NCBI GenBank assembly: GCA_905178155.1
Contig: CAJINV010000008.1
Location: 806,001-870,000, forward strand
DNA: 64,000 nucleotides
Source: Amoebophrya sp. A120
Taxonomy: Eukaryota > Sar > Dinophyceae > Syndiniales > Amoebophryaceae
Direction: 5' to 3'
The stretch's first letter is position 1, and every line of letters starts with the position of its first letter. A model generated the notes under the pieces. That model had not been told where the DNA came from, did not search any database, and saw only the letters and a program-made list of their open reading frames with translations. Of this stretch, positions 53,568-64,000 are shown piece after piece. The translations under genes were made by a program, and so were the position numbers.

Positions 53568-55132
53568 TCAGAAATTTCACTGTAGATGATCGCTTTTACC
53601 GTTGACTAGGTCGATGAAGAGAAGCAGTAAATAAATCAAAGCGAATTTCTACGAACAAATTCAGTAAAGCAGAAAATCGGAGTCTGGTAGTGGTATCTTG
53701 GTAAATCTAAAACACAACAGGCGAATACGACGGGCCATAAGTCGGTGCCACACTTCAAGGCAGAAGATTTTGGCGTGCGTACAGGTGGATTCCATATCTT
53801 GTGCAAAAGTGTCGTACGCACCAGAATCACCAGATTGCAACAGGAATGACAAACTTGCCTTTAAGGTCATGCATTCGACGGCACTAGCTCTAGAACCGCT
53901 CCCATATTGGCGGTGTCAAGTGCGAAGCAGTCCCTGACATGCATTTTTTTTCTGTTTTTCCATGCGCTAAATTGTTTTTACATGCGCGAGTGCGAAGACG
54001 GACGGCTAGGACACTTTTGCCGGGCATATTGTAGCGGTTAGAGCAAGTGGAGACCCTGAAGGGCGAACCGCTTGGGATAACAAATCGCGACGCGCTCAAG
54101 ACGAGGTAGACAAAGATCCGCAGTGAAGTATCTATCCGGAGTTCTCCCGTTTTCATATTGATGAGGCAGGTGGTTGATGATGATAGATGATGAAGGTAAC
54201 AGCTGCGGCCGTGACCTATTCACTTAGTATGGAATTAGGATGGCAAATTTGTATAATATGTAGCTCCCGAGCGGGGTCGTCGAAGGACGAGATCGAAGTA
54301 TAATGCCGAAAACCCAAACAAAAATTATGCACCTTATTTAATGATCTTTACGAATACGAAATGCTAGTAATGTCAGCAGAGCTCGAGATTTTAATCTCAT
54401 CGACAAAACAGCCAACTTCAATTTACTCATTATCTTCGAACAATGCGAAATTAGCCATTACATAGCTACCTCTACTAAGTATGCCAAAAAGTTCAGTTTT
54501 CTTACGTTGCCCTCGTGCTAAGGCGGTGTGTGTATCTGGCAGAGCCACGATAGCTCGAGCTTATTATCTCACCTTCGGGCAATACATTGATTGTGTCCCT
54601 CTTTCTTCTCAGCTTTAGCTTTACACACCGGCGAGAATGAAAAATGTATAGTACTTGTACAAAACTAATCGGAAGTGCGTATCAATCACAATTTGCCCTG
54701 CGTTGTTGTTTGATGCGTATTCACGAGCTCGAGGAAGCAAATGCGCGCGGTGCAGACGCCTTTTCTATTCTGCACCTCTTGCCGCGGTTGCGCACGAACT
54801 TTTGTAAAAATTCAACTCGTGGTAAAATTGAACAATCTGTGGCACTGTATAAAAAGCAAGTAAAAAAAGAAATAAATACTTTAGGTCTGTCTCCGTTGCG
54901 CTTGTGGACTCACTTCCCAGGTACAGCTATGAAACAGACCCGGTGCGGGTAAGTGGTTCTTCTTGTCAGGCACCGTAAGTGCAGCACTGCGCAGAGCACG
55001 GGCGCATTGGTTGCTGGATTCAAGCGCAGAAAATTCGATCAGGATTGTCGAGAAACGCGATCGATCTTTTTTCTAGCAGTATAGAGTCTAACACTGATCG
55101 ATTTTTTGACGACATTTGTGGGACTAAGAAAA
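53568..55132. other. Intergenic stretch, 1.6 kb
   Basis: AT-rich, with only short frames; a 102-codon plus frame at 54644-54952 has no motif. No RNA gene recognised. Confidence 0.45.
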
Positions 55133-56890
55133 ATGCTCTCCACGTCAAAAGTGTCCGGCTTGGTTTCGCCAGCCGCCTTGGTGGCGTGCTTCTGGCTAAT
55201 TACCACGGCCTTCTACTCGAACCCGAGCAACACCATATTTTTGCGCGAGCTGCACTCGGGGGTCGCGCATAACCTGACCCGTTTCGTTGGAAGCTCGTGT
55301 ATTTGTTTGCTGATGTGGGCCTTCTCTACGAAGCCCACGATTGCGGTGCAGCATCTGGGTGCCTTTCTCTTTCCCGCTGCCTGCATGGTGGTGATGAACG
55401 TGTCCAATTCGGTGGCGTTAATCAATGTAGGTGTGACCTTGACGTACGTCATCAAAGCCACAATTCCAGTGTGGACCTGCTTGTACTGCTTTCTCGTGAG
55501 AAAAGAGCGGTTTTCCCCTTCCGTCATTTGCGCGCTCTTGCTCTGCTGCATCGGGGTTGGGTTGGCCAGCTTCGGGGAGGTGCGGTTCTCGTGGCTCGGG
55601 TAAGCAGTAAGTGATTAGTACTCGAAGTTGATACAGCTAATTTTTTTGTTTGATTATGATCATGACCATGAGATCATACATTGAATAGTGGAGGTCATGC
55701 GAAGTCATTGCGATTTCTCGACGGATGCTTTTTGCGTTGAGCCCTTCGTCTCTTGCCTTCGCCGGCATATGCATGCATCTGACGCAGATGAAAGAACGAC
55801 GTTCCATGGCGGTCAGTAACCTTTTGATTTTTTATTGGCGTTTTTATATCCGTAAGGAAGTCGAAGTATCACATGCGCCACACGATCATTCAGTTTTTTT
55901 GCCGCACTCCTGTCGTGTGTAGCGACGACGGCGTTCAACCTGAGCAGCAAGGCGCTGATGCATACGAAAAGCAAATACTTAAAATAAGTCGTGGCGCTGG
56001 AAAAAGAAGTGCAGATATTGTCATGCAGCTTTGTTTTTGTGTAGAGACAGAACTTTGGTTGGCCACTTCATTCACCAGCCTCACAAGAAGGGTGCGTAAG
56101 TATCTTCTTCTTCTAGGCCAAGACCTATAAAATTGGTTTGCAATTCATGACGCAGAAGTTCGCGCAGCCCCCGTTTCGTGCGTTTGGGACTTGTTTGGTG
56201 AACGCGTCGGTGCTGGCCTCGACCGTGTACGTCGCCAATATCGAGGGTGCGTTGGCGTTGAAAAGTTTCCCCGTCTACCAGACGACCCTAGACCAAACCT
56301 TGTCCGCCGAGCCGGTTGCGTGGAAGAGCTACTTCAACGACGGTACCACTGCCGCGAAGAAATGTCTCTCGTCCTTGCCACAAGAGTTACTCACGAAGTA
56401 CTGGCTTCTCGTGGTGCTCTTCATCACCTGCACCAGCTACTTCGCGGAGTATGGAGCGAACTTTGTGTACGCAGAACTGGTCACCCCGGTCACGTTTGCA
56501 ATCACAGATATCGTGCGCCGGATTTTCACCATTGTAGTGAATGCGGCGATGTACGGCTACCCTGTTTCCTGGCTGAATTTCAGCGGAATTTTGACCTCTC
56601 TCTGCGGGGCGCTGGCGTACGCACTTCTCACTGCGTCGAAAGGGGGGAGCAAAACTGCCGGTAAGGAAAAGGGTAGTGCGAGGGCGGCGTCGGTGAAGGG
56701 AGGGATTCCACTCGGACATTTGGCAGCTTTAGCAGAAAAAAATGCAGATAGTAGCTCCGTAAGCACGGCGAGCACAGCTTCGTCCTCGACCACAGCCAAC
56801 AAACTCAAAAAACCCACGCCGACCGAAACCGCCAAGCCGCGAAGACGTTCGCGCACGCCCGCCACCGGTTCTTCGTCCTCCAAGCGCTAG
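55133..56890 (+). CDS. TPT/DMT-type transporter (nucleotide-sugar or triose-phosphate translocator family)
   Basis: Exon 1 (55133-55599) gives helices FWLITTAFYSNPSNTIFL, FVGSSCICLLMWAF, FLFPAACMVVMNVSNSVALI, and the signature VGVTLTYVIKATIPVWTCLY, then VICALLLCCIGVGLASFGE. Exon 2 (55742-55815, PSSLAFAGICMHLTQMKERR) and exon 3 (from 55923, TTAFNLSSKALMHTKSK) join in phase. Exon 4 (56117-56890) carries the remaining helices, with TPVTFAITDIVRRIFTIVVN and LTSLCGALAYALL, the conserved last-helix pair of TPT proteins, then a Ser/Lys/Thr-rich cytosolic tail. Such proteins exchange phosphorylated sugars or nucleotide sugars for phosphate or nucleotide in Golgi/ER or plastid membranes; the substrate is not deducible. 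The intron after exon 3 has no GT donor before an in-frame stop and is probably non-canonical. Confidence 0.85.
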
Positions 56891-58150
56891 AATATGGACC
56901 ACCGGCAGGAAAAGTAGTCTTCCTGGTTGTTGTGGTTCTTTGTCGTTGTATGAAAATTTCATACTATTTGAATGCGAGAAGTAGGAAGATGCGGCTCACG
57001 TAGCTCCGTTGACCCACGCCCTTTTGGGTCCTTTCCGGGCGCTGACAAATGAAAGGTCCCAGACAAGATTCCGTTGATTGTATCGCGGATTCGCATGATT
57101 ACTTACAGAAAGTTTAGAAACCGAGCAGGCCACACGAGAGAATTATAACCCGGGATGAACTTTCTGAAGAAGTGAATCAATCTGTCGTACGAACAGCACC
57201 AACAGAGGTATCGAGAAAAGTGCACCGAGTGCCGCTCTGACGGAGTAATCTTGGCTATTAATTCGCATGAGGTGATTCTATCAGTTTGCATAGGAGCCAC
57301 AGGCACAGGCTCCGTCGCTGTTCTTTTTGACAGTCGACGAACAAAATTTTTCGCTTCATGCTCCGAGAAGCTCAAGTAAGTGCTTCTGTATTGGAAGGGT
57401 ACTCGGGCTGTGGCTCCGGCACTGGCTTGCCTAGTTGTAGACGGCTCAGTGCCACAGCCACAAGGCCAATAATTTGTGCGTATCTGTAAAGTTAGTGAGA
57501 GACCGACTGACGTTCTTTCACGGACTCGTGGAAGCAACGGGCTTGCTTCATTCGTTTTCTGTTGGGAGCCGTGTTTCTTGCTGTTGGTGCTGGTAGTAGG
57601 TGCACGGCTTCAGCGTTCGAGCGAGCTTCCATTTGCAATCTTTCAGTCGCGTAGCAGGATTCTCTAGCGCGAAAGAATATTAAAGCAAGACATGAGAATT
57701 ATCCGCTACTAGTTTGCACCTTAAAAGTCGGACTGTTCTAAAGCAGAAATCTGTGCCGCGTCGTGCTACTTTCAGTATGGAACATGCGTCAAATAACGTT
57801 GATCTGTTTCAAACAGTGCTGGCGTTGTCACGAGAGAAGCAAATCGAGGAGCAACTACAACCGTGGATGTGCGTTTTTTTTCGTTTTCGCAGCGAAGATG
57901 GAACTAGACAAACACGTGGTATGACTGTTTGTTCTCCTGTCGCTAGGGTTTCAACTTTAACTTCCCTCTTAGTGGCCGTATTAATTTACTTATCTCACAA
58001 GAAAGGCGACGCGCCCGCACGCAGCGTCATTAAAGGCGACATGGCGAGCAGTGATTCGTGTTAGTTTTCCGGATTTTCGTACGTTCTCATTGTTCTTCTT
58101 CAATAAACAGATACTCGGCCCTCTGTTTCGAGTATATTGATTAAGTCACG
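56891..58150. other. Intergenic stretch, 1.3 kb
   Basis: A 96-codon ATG frame at 57777-58064 contains one possible membrane helix (STLTSLLVAVLIYL) with a short basic tail and may be a small membrane protein, but nothing else supports it. A 144-codon minus frame (57103-57537) shows no motif. Confidence 0.35.
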
Positions 58151-59917
58151 ATGAGTGGCGCAGCCCCAGAAATCGATTTGGAGGAGCTCGTACGAATTCG
58201 GGACCAGTATCGCGCGCTACTAGCTCATATGCGTTGCAAATATGTCTGGGTCCAGAAGCACGACGAAAAAAAATATTTGCATTTGGATTGTACACTTAGA
58301 ATGACTCTGCGTCTGTGCTTCAGTCGCAAAATCAGCATCGTGCTCCAGTGCTTATCTTTGTCCAACGCAGTGTGTCATGCGGTGCACTGGCCATCCCCGT
58401 CTTATTCTTAAGTACATCCTAAACTTGCCCGCGTACGATGGCGTATTTCCATTTTCTATGATTCACAACGCAATACTAACATAACTCTCCTCCACAACTT
58501 CCAGGCGACCTAAACATAGTTGCATGGGATAGCTCAGGCTCGGGAAAGGGTAGGTTCGACCGAGGCGGAAGTTTCGACGCTTTCGGATCAGGCACTAGAA
58601 GGTGGCGCAACGCGTGGCGCAGTAGGAAGAGCAACGCAATCTCTACCACAGCCGAGCGCCGCTCCCGCGCAGGAAATATGTACCAGACCACCGGCTACGA
58701 ACTCAGGACGATCTGCTGCCAGCATCAGTGGTGAGCGCTTCTTCGATGAAAGTTCCCTACATCAACACGCTGCGGCTGCTGCGGACAGTACTCGCAGATA
58801 CGACCATACTAGTTCGGCGGGTGCTGATATTGTCAATATCGGCGGTAGCGGTTTCGCCGAGCATCTTGATAGATCGAATCATGGAGGAGCCGGTTCTACT
58901 TCCGAAGCTTCTAGTGTGGCCTCGTCCAGTAGAAGTGGGAGGCGAGCGGGTCGTCGAAAGACCATGCTGGAGGAGCTCGTCGAGTATGCCGAATCATCCG
59001 CCTGCGGTAAGGACGAGCGTGCGAACTCGACTTGTTCCTGGGCTGAACCCAATGTTGCCGCCCAGAACTCGACCTGGGAAACTGGAGCATCTGTCCTGCT
59101 GCAGGGGCCGTTTCTGTTTAGTGGCGACCGCGCGGACGATACGAGAAGTGCAGGGGCGTCTTCGTCGAGGGCTGACCAAGTTGCGGTGACAGGCAGGGGC
59201 GGTCGCACTCCGTCCGGTAGTGCGAACCCCCGGTGGCAGGGCACGGAATCGTACCCCGTGGAGGTGACGCCTGACTTACCGCTCTCCACGCAAAGGATGA
59301 ACATCCTGGAGAAGCTCGCCCGCGATAAAGTAAGCGTGAAAGCGCACGCGTTGCGCGATCCAGCGTCGAAATCTAGCAACGCCGCCCCGAGCAAGTCTTC
59401 TTCCTCCGCAGGCAGCGTCATCGGGAGCCGGCGATCGGGTGCGACGCAACCGCCCGCATACTATGGGGGCGCGGTGGCGATGGGCGGTCGGACGCAAAAA
59501 AGTGCCAGTTCTAGTACTCTTGCGGAACAACCGCGGCCACTAACGGATCCAGACTATTCTTGCATCTCCTCGAGCATCGTGACCAACACAGTCGGCGGCG
59601 GTGCAGCAAGCTTGGAGAGGATGGCCAAGAACCGAGAGGATGCTTCCTATACCACCGAACTACAGAGCCAGGACCACAATTTTGTCGCACATGCGTCCTC
59701 ACGGGAAGAACACGATTGGCCGCCGGGGGCCGATCGGTCTTACGAGAACGATCACTTGCTCGCGAGCAACTTTAACGTAAACGAAGTGACAGGCGAGGTG
59801 CTGGTTCCGCCGGACCTGCGCGACAAATTTAATGATGCCTGTCGGGAGCTTGCCCTTCGTACCATAACAAAGGTGTTCGAGTACGAAAAGAACACTGTTT
59901 TTCGTGTTGTAAAATAA
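58151..59917 (+). CDS. Hypothetical protein, coiled-coil start and long disordered region
   Basis: Exons 58151-58227 and 58537-59917 give 485 residues. Removing the introner joins IRDQYRALLA to QARERVGSTEAEV, making a continuous N-terminal heptad-type helix (LEELVRIRDQYRALLAQARE). The next 380 residues are rich in Ser, Ala, Gly, Arg and Thr and probably disordered, with one helical patch (RRKTMLEELVEYAESSACGK) and another (STQRMNILEKLARDKVSVKA). The C-terminal 60 residues look folded (NVNEVTGEVLVPPDLRDKFN, ACRELALRTITKVFEYEKN). No family is recognised; the short helical patches suggest a scaffold with peptide-docking motifs. The start ATG is the first in frame, right after an in-frame upstream stop region. 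Coding is well supported by the 460-codon open exon and the exact phase restoration. Confidence 0.75.
58228..58531. mobile_element. Introner, old degenerate family A copy
   Basis: 304 bp between GCTCA duplications (58223-58227, 58532-58536). Left end TATGCGTTGCAAATATGTCT then GGGTC; the reverse complement of the right end is TATCCCATGCAACTATGTTT then AGGTC, about 70% matched. The interior no longer resembles other copies. Excision restores the coiled-coil frame, so splicing persists despite decay. Confidence 0.85.
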
Positions 59918-60475
59918 AGGGGCGAAATGTGAGCATATTAAGATTATTTATTCTTGTAACTTGTAGTACCTCCGTCTCCGTGGGAGGAGTGTCGTCGATC
60001 CTGCGGATGAAAAGAACCAAGGCGATGACGTGAGGAAAAGGACTTAAGAAAGCATTTGATGAGGTTCATCAACCGTATTGATTGATTTTTTATGTGATGC
60101 AGGAGCGCAAGCGCTCACATGCTCGTGCTCACTGGGTTATACCCATACACATCAGGAAGAGTGTCGAAGTGCATGACGGCAGGTCTGGCCTTCGTGCGAC
60201 TGATGTTTTCACGGGCAGTTTTTCTCCCTAAAATGCTACAAAGTACAACACAAGCTTTGTTCCGATACTGAACAAAAATATTTCACGGCGCTTAAGAATC
60301 GCACCACTCGCTTGCACGTGGAAAGACGTAAAAAGGAGCAGCCGGCAGAGGCACTGAAGGCGGGTACGGAATTTATCAAAAAAAACATGTGCTGCTTCTT
60401 TCATGAGGTCAGAAAAAATCGATTCGTTTTATGGTACGCTGACGCAACTTCAAGGTTGCGAAGGAGCTATAATTC
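59918..60475. other. Intergenic stretch
   Basis: About 560 bp without a supportable feature. Confidence 0.4.
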
Positions 60476-61380
60476 ATGGAGTCTACTAGTCTTAGTCAGC
60501 AGGAATTTGATTCACTCTCGCACCAGGCATTGCGGCCCTGGCTAGGTTTTTCGCGAACCGGGTGAGCGGAATAACTGAAGCCTCTTGTCTCCGCGAATTG
60601 GCGGCGTTGCGTGCGGATGCTCAGTCCCACTGCAAGAGGACGGACCGTCTCAAGCTCTGGCCCTCCGTCCTCCTGTCGCTTGCACAGTGGCGGCGAGGCT
60701 GGATCCGAAAGTTCCTCACCGCGGCATTCTGGAAGATAAAAATTCATGCGACGCAGACAGCCCTCCTTAGTCGGAAACGCGCGGAAGCCCCCGAGGACAC
60801 GAAAGGCCACGAAGGTATGGAATTAGTTGAGACAATGCTTCTCTGTGCATGATGCAGAGCCGAGTACTGAAATTTTTGAACGTGGGAACTGTTTTTTATC
60901 AGAAGTTTTTCATTGCTCTCGCGACAAGTACGCATCTTTGCATGCCAGAAAGGCCACGCCAAGTTGATATGTGCAGCTGCTAGAGTTTTTGTTAGAGTGG
61001 AACTTTTTTTGATGCACTCTAATTCGTGTACCGCTACCGCTCAGGCATATTTGATAAAAGCATTGGTCTTGTCATGCTGACAGATGCGTGTCCAACCAAA
61101 AGAAGATTTGGATCTTACATTACAACTTTCCACATGGATGGAATGCCCGGGCGAGATGTCGTTTTATGAATTGCATGACCCTACTGGTTCTGGCGCACTT
61201 GCATGTAGATTACAGGTTCTTTGCAACTCGATTTGTTACTATACAGGCGGGCAACTATCGCCGTCGTCGCACCCTGACAGTGTCTACTTCCCGCCGCGAA
61301 CGAATCTTCTGGCTTCCGCGAATTTCAAAGCGAGTGTGTCGAAAGACGGTGCGGTCTCGTCGTTTCACTATCAATTGTGA
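60476..61380 (+). CDS. Tentative small multi-exon gene, unrecognised
   Basis: An ATG at 60476 opens MESTSLSQQEFDSLSHQALR and PWLGFSRTG, ending at a GTGAGC donor near 60560. An acceptor at 60637-60638 would continue in phase with DRLKLWPSVLLSLAQWRRGW and IRKFLTAAFWKIKIHATQ, up to a GTATGG donor near 60815. A possible third exon follows CTGACAG at 61083 (QPKEDLDLTLQLSTWMECPG, EMSFYELHDPTGS). No domain is recognised and an overlapping 223-codon frame at 61088-61759 competes. The splice signals are suggestive only. Confidence 0.3.
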
Positions 61381-62475
61381 TACCTACATATTACAAGGAC
61401 TCACACACCATTCCAGGTTCTTGTCATGTGTTAAAAGAGGGAACAATCAGTGCACTTCCGCGCAAATAGACTTTGATATGACCCGGCACACATCCGAAGC
61501 TTGCTATTTGGATGTACCTGCTGAAAGCAGCATTTGTTCCGGGGGCCACGCTTTCATTGCTTTTTGGCAAGCTCGAGTGAAATCACCACTCGTGAAGATG
61601 TTCGCTGCTCTGGTAACCACATGCGAGCGCCGGTCGACAAAACCGGCGCGCGAGAGAAATCAAATTGACTCGAAAGAAAAAGATCCTGGAGAATATGCTC
61701 TCACTCACTGCAAAAGTAGTTCTGTTCCTTTCTTGTCGGTCGCCATCGTGCGAACATGATGTGATTCCATGAGAAACGCACAAGAGCCCGTGATGGAAAA
61801 AACGATCCCAAAAAAAATTCAAAGTGAGGTTTAAGATCCGTCTAGAAAATCGAAGAAAATATAATGGATCTTCCCGCAATCGCAAATATTTGCGAAATAG
61901 CATGGCGCAATAATGTCATATGTCTGAGCGCTACGATATAAATTGCGTAGAAGCAGGAGCCACAAAGCAAAGCCGCGGCTTCGAAGATCCAGTTACGCAT
62001 CCACATTCTTTTCAACCCGATTATTCATAGTTGACAGACGCCGCTTCCATTTTCGTATTAATTAATTTGCTGCTAGTAATTTCTTTTCGGGATAGTTAGT
62101 CATTGGTGGTTCAACAAACTTCTTTATTATCTGTCAAAGAGCGCAGTCGCAGACCCACCAGTCGCAGAAATTTAAAGACATACAATTTTCTTGACATAAA
62201 AGCGAAATATATAACGTATAAGGTCTACGTTGATCGTCCTGGAATTTCAATTTGTTCCACGGATACGTCGTCCAGGTTTAGTGCAGTTCATCGAATCCAC
62301 GACTGAGTTTTTTTTCTAAGTCAAGCCTATGTATTGAGGGCCACCGATCACAATTGTACATTTTCTTCACGAGTACGATCTGTGTCCGCAAAAGTTTTGT
62401 TGAAATAAATAAGAAAGCCTTTATCAAATACGACGAAGTCATAACTCTTCGGTAATTAAGTAAACGTATAACGAC
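61381..62475. other. Gene-poor stretch
   Basis: About 1.1 kb, AT-rich to the right (61800-62470). A 223-codon frame overlapping its left end (61088-61759) has no motif and an unusual Arg/Thr/Cys-rich composition, so I do not call it. Confidence 0.4.
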
Positions 62476-62880
62476 ATGAAAATGGGTGTTTACAACAAGT
62501 TCAGACAAGTTGTCACGACCCTGCTTCTCGCGACAGGGTCCTTGTTTCCAGCGGCGGCACCAGCAGAGGTGTGTGCGGTGCTGTTAGGAGGACCCGCAAA
62601 GAGACACAACCGGACGAGCCGCAGCCGCAGGCGCTCGGCCTCCCTGCCAGCAGCGTTCCCTCCGGCACCGTTTGCCCTCGACAACGCAAACGAGGAGGAA
62701 GGCGACAACGCAAACGAGGAGGAAGGCATCTTTCCATTGCTCGTCGAAAGAGTTTGTCAGGCGACACAACCGAAGAATCCTTCGAACATGCACAAAAGTA
62801 TGAGGGAGACTGACGACTCGCAGGAACAACAGCCGGACACGAGCGACAGGAGTACTTACTACGCTTTCTCGAATACTTAA
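62476..62880 (+). CDS. Small secreted protein candidate with a tandem acidic repeat
   Basis: A 134-codon single exon. It starts MKMGVYNKFRQVVTTLLLAT followed by GSLFPAAAPAE, a good signal peptide with a probable cleavage after an A-x-A site. After it comes an Arg/Ser-rich stretch (RHNRTSRSRRRSASLPAA) and a perfect tandem DNANEEEG repeat, then a polar tail. The signal peptide plus low-complexity mature region is a typical shape for secreted effectors of parasitic protists, but there is no homology to name it. The ATG at 62476 is followed by an in-frame ATG two codons later. It is unspliced unless a GTGTGTGCG donor near 62569 is used. Confidence 0.55.
   Translation: MKMGVYNKFRQVVTTLLLATGSLFPAAAPAEVCAVLLGGPAKRHNRTSRSRRRSASLPAAFPPAPFALDNANEEEGDNANEEEGIFPLLVERVCQATQPKNPSNMHKSMRETDDSQEQQPDTSDRSTYYAFSNT
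62680..62727 (+). repeat. Perfect 24-bp tandem duplication in a coding region
   Basis: GACAACGCAAACGAGGAGGA AGGC occurs twice without mismatch, encoding DNANEEEG twice within the small secreted protein candidate. The lack of divergence shows a recent expansion. Confidence 0.97.
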
Positions 62881-63165
62881 TGCAATAGAGGTTTAGGTTT
62901 TTGTTTGTCTTTATCTTTTTGGTGCTATTTTTGAAGTCCACCGCGTATAGGATTTGTTCAAAACTCATTGCCGTTCATCATCATCGCAATCGCCACTATA
63001 GCTCGAATGAGGTAAAAACTCCCGTAACTAATATCTACTACAAATGAAGTACACCGCCGGCGCTTTTATGAAACAGCAATTGCTCTTGCATCATTTGCGA
63101 ATTTATCTGTGCGCTGAAAAAACTAACTCGCGAAATATGATGAACAACCGAACCAAAAACCACAG

Positions 63166-63773
63166 GAACTTTCACACCCTCGACACTTTGTCCGGACGAC
63201 GATCGGGGCACCGACAGCGAGAGTGAGGGCGACGGATCAGCATCAAGGTTGGAGGACTTCCAAATGGGTCAAGCCTTCGATATGAATTTGTCGTCTCCAG
63301 CGCCCCACGGTGGAAAGGGTGACGTAGAACAAGAAGAACGGGTAAGCTCTGCTCTGCAGGAGAAGCGAAGCGAGCACGCTGACGAGCTGGAACAAGCTTC
63401 TTTTTGGGTTCCTGTTCCAAATATAGGTTCATGTTCGAGAAAACGAAGCCGCAGCGGCACCTATAATCGCGCCGATTTGCTGCACTCATGTCTGCAACGT
63501 CAAGCGGACCATGTTGAAAAGAAGTTAGCAATGCATCCCATCTTCACGGACAAGACGAAGACTGTGCCACGACACCGACATGCTGCACCAGCAGCACGAA
63601 TGTATGTTGTTGTCGAACCAAATCGTGATCACGATCAGCCAAATACGCCGCCATGCAGCGACGGTGAAGAAGATGAAGAGTGGGGCATTTTCCAGTTGGA
63701 TGAGGATCGTCCTAAGCAGGATCTATCAGGAAGCGACTCTGAGACGATTGACGTGCCATTTCCAGCTCTATAG
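63166..63773 (+). CDS. Last exon of an unrecognised acidic protein
   Basis: An open frame following an AACCACAG acceptor: FTPSTLCPDDDRGTDSESEG, then RLEDFQMGQAFDMNLSS, a basic patch (SCSRKRSRSGTYNRADLLHS), a His-rich part and a C-terminal acidic segment (PPCSDGEEDEEWGIFQLDED) before a TAG. The alternating acidic and basic low-complexity blocks suggest a disordered nuclear or scaffold protein. No domain is recognised. The upstream exon(s) are not identified; a short ATG frame at 63044 (MKYTAGAFMKQQLLLHHLRI) could be the start. Coding is moderately supported by the 200-codon frame. Confidence 0.5.
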
Positions 63774-64000
63774 AAGTAACAACCTCGCTACTACATCGAG
63801 GACCGTCTCTCTGTCGCCGGCAGTTGGTAAACCCAGAACCGCCAAGTAGAAATTTGTAATTAGATGAAACAACAAGAAGTAATAGACGAGTGAATCACGT
63901 GGTTGGTCGCGACGCTGCGAAGGCCAGGCGTCTCGTCCTGAAACAAGATCGTTACCGAAGTGAAGAAGTATCCAGTGTGCGCCTCAATTTTTTCACTAGA
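63774..64000. other. Right edge, no feature
   Basis: 227 bp after the last stop. Nothing recognisable. Confidence 0.4.

Noticed and set aside
54644-54952. 102-codon frame
   Set aside because: No motif, no splice context and AT-rich surroundings; most likely chance.
61088-61759. 223-codon plus-strand frame
   Set aside because: Unusual Arg/Thr/Cys/His composition, no motif, and a competing frame (MRVQPKEDLDLTLQLSTWME) looks more protein-like.
1-64000. tRNA, rRNA and snRNA genes
   Set aside because: No cloverleaf with intact A and B box sequences and no conserved rRNA or snRNA core was found by eye; a covariance-model scan would be decisive.

Overview
This is eukaryotic nuclear DNA. Genes are split by introns, there are no bacterial-type operons or ribosome binding sites, and the products are typically eukaryotic: a kinesin-3, a Sen1/Upf1-type helicase, an AAAP amino-acid permease, a UbiB/ABC1 kinase, an EF-hand protein, ITPase and a triose-phosphate-type transporter. 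Every gene I can support lies on the + strand across all 64 kb. This one-way array, together with dense repeat-bounded introns that mostly cannot be GT-AG, points to an alveolate of the dinoflagellate line. From memory the closest match is a parasitic Syndiniales such as Amoebophrya, where introns with direct and inverted repeats have been reported. The assignment is inference; no ribosomal or organelle marker is present.

Layout. 1-5.9 kb: two tandem AAAP permease copies, the first cut by the window edge. 8.0-11.7 kb: intronless superfamily-1 helicase. 12.3-15.7 kb: UbiB/ABC1 atypical kinase. 16.1-17.5 kb: putative zinc-finger protein. 17.8-20.8 kb: multi-exon unknown protein with a long disordered tail. 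21.9-28.5 kb: two tandem paralogues of a secreted Cys-containing protein. 30.0-31.0 kb: dienelactone-hydrolase-family enzyme. 31.7-32.8 kb: ITPase. 33.6-37.3 kb: ankyrin-repeat protein. 40.3-45.1 kb: kinesin-3 with an FHA domain. 47.0-52.9 kb: EF-hand protein with at least 12 exons. 53.0-53.6 kb: two coding exons of unknown affiliation. 55.1-56.9 kb: TPT/DMT transporter. 58.2-59.9 kb: disordered/coiled-coil protein. 60.5-63.8 kb: weak gene candidates and a small secreted protein.

The outstanding system is a set of intron-forming mobile elements (introners). I resolved 14 in seven gene loci. Each has terminal inverted repeats beginning TAT(C/G/T), a 5-bp target-site duplication, and restores the reading frame exactly when the element plus one duplication copy is removed. 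At least five sequence families (A-E) share the same termini and an internal GCATGACAA/TTGTCATGC motif, and families A and B occur in both orientations inside genes. Only one of the 14 can be spliced as GT-AG. The tandem secreted-protein paralogues carry non-overlapping introner sets, which suggests insertion after duplication.

Exon boundaries given for the permease, kinesin, ITPase, secreted protein A and most of the EF-hand gene are phase-consistent by hand count. Boundaries in the ankyrin gene, the 17.8-20.8 kb gene, the 3' part of secreted protein B and the start of the EF-hand gene are approximate. No tRNA, rRNA, CRISPR array or minus-strand gene could be supported.
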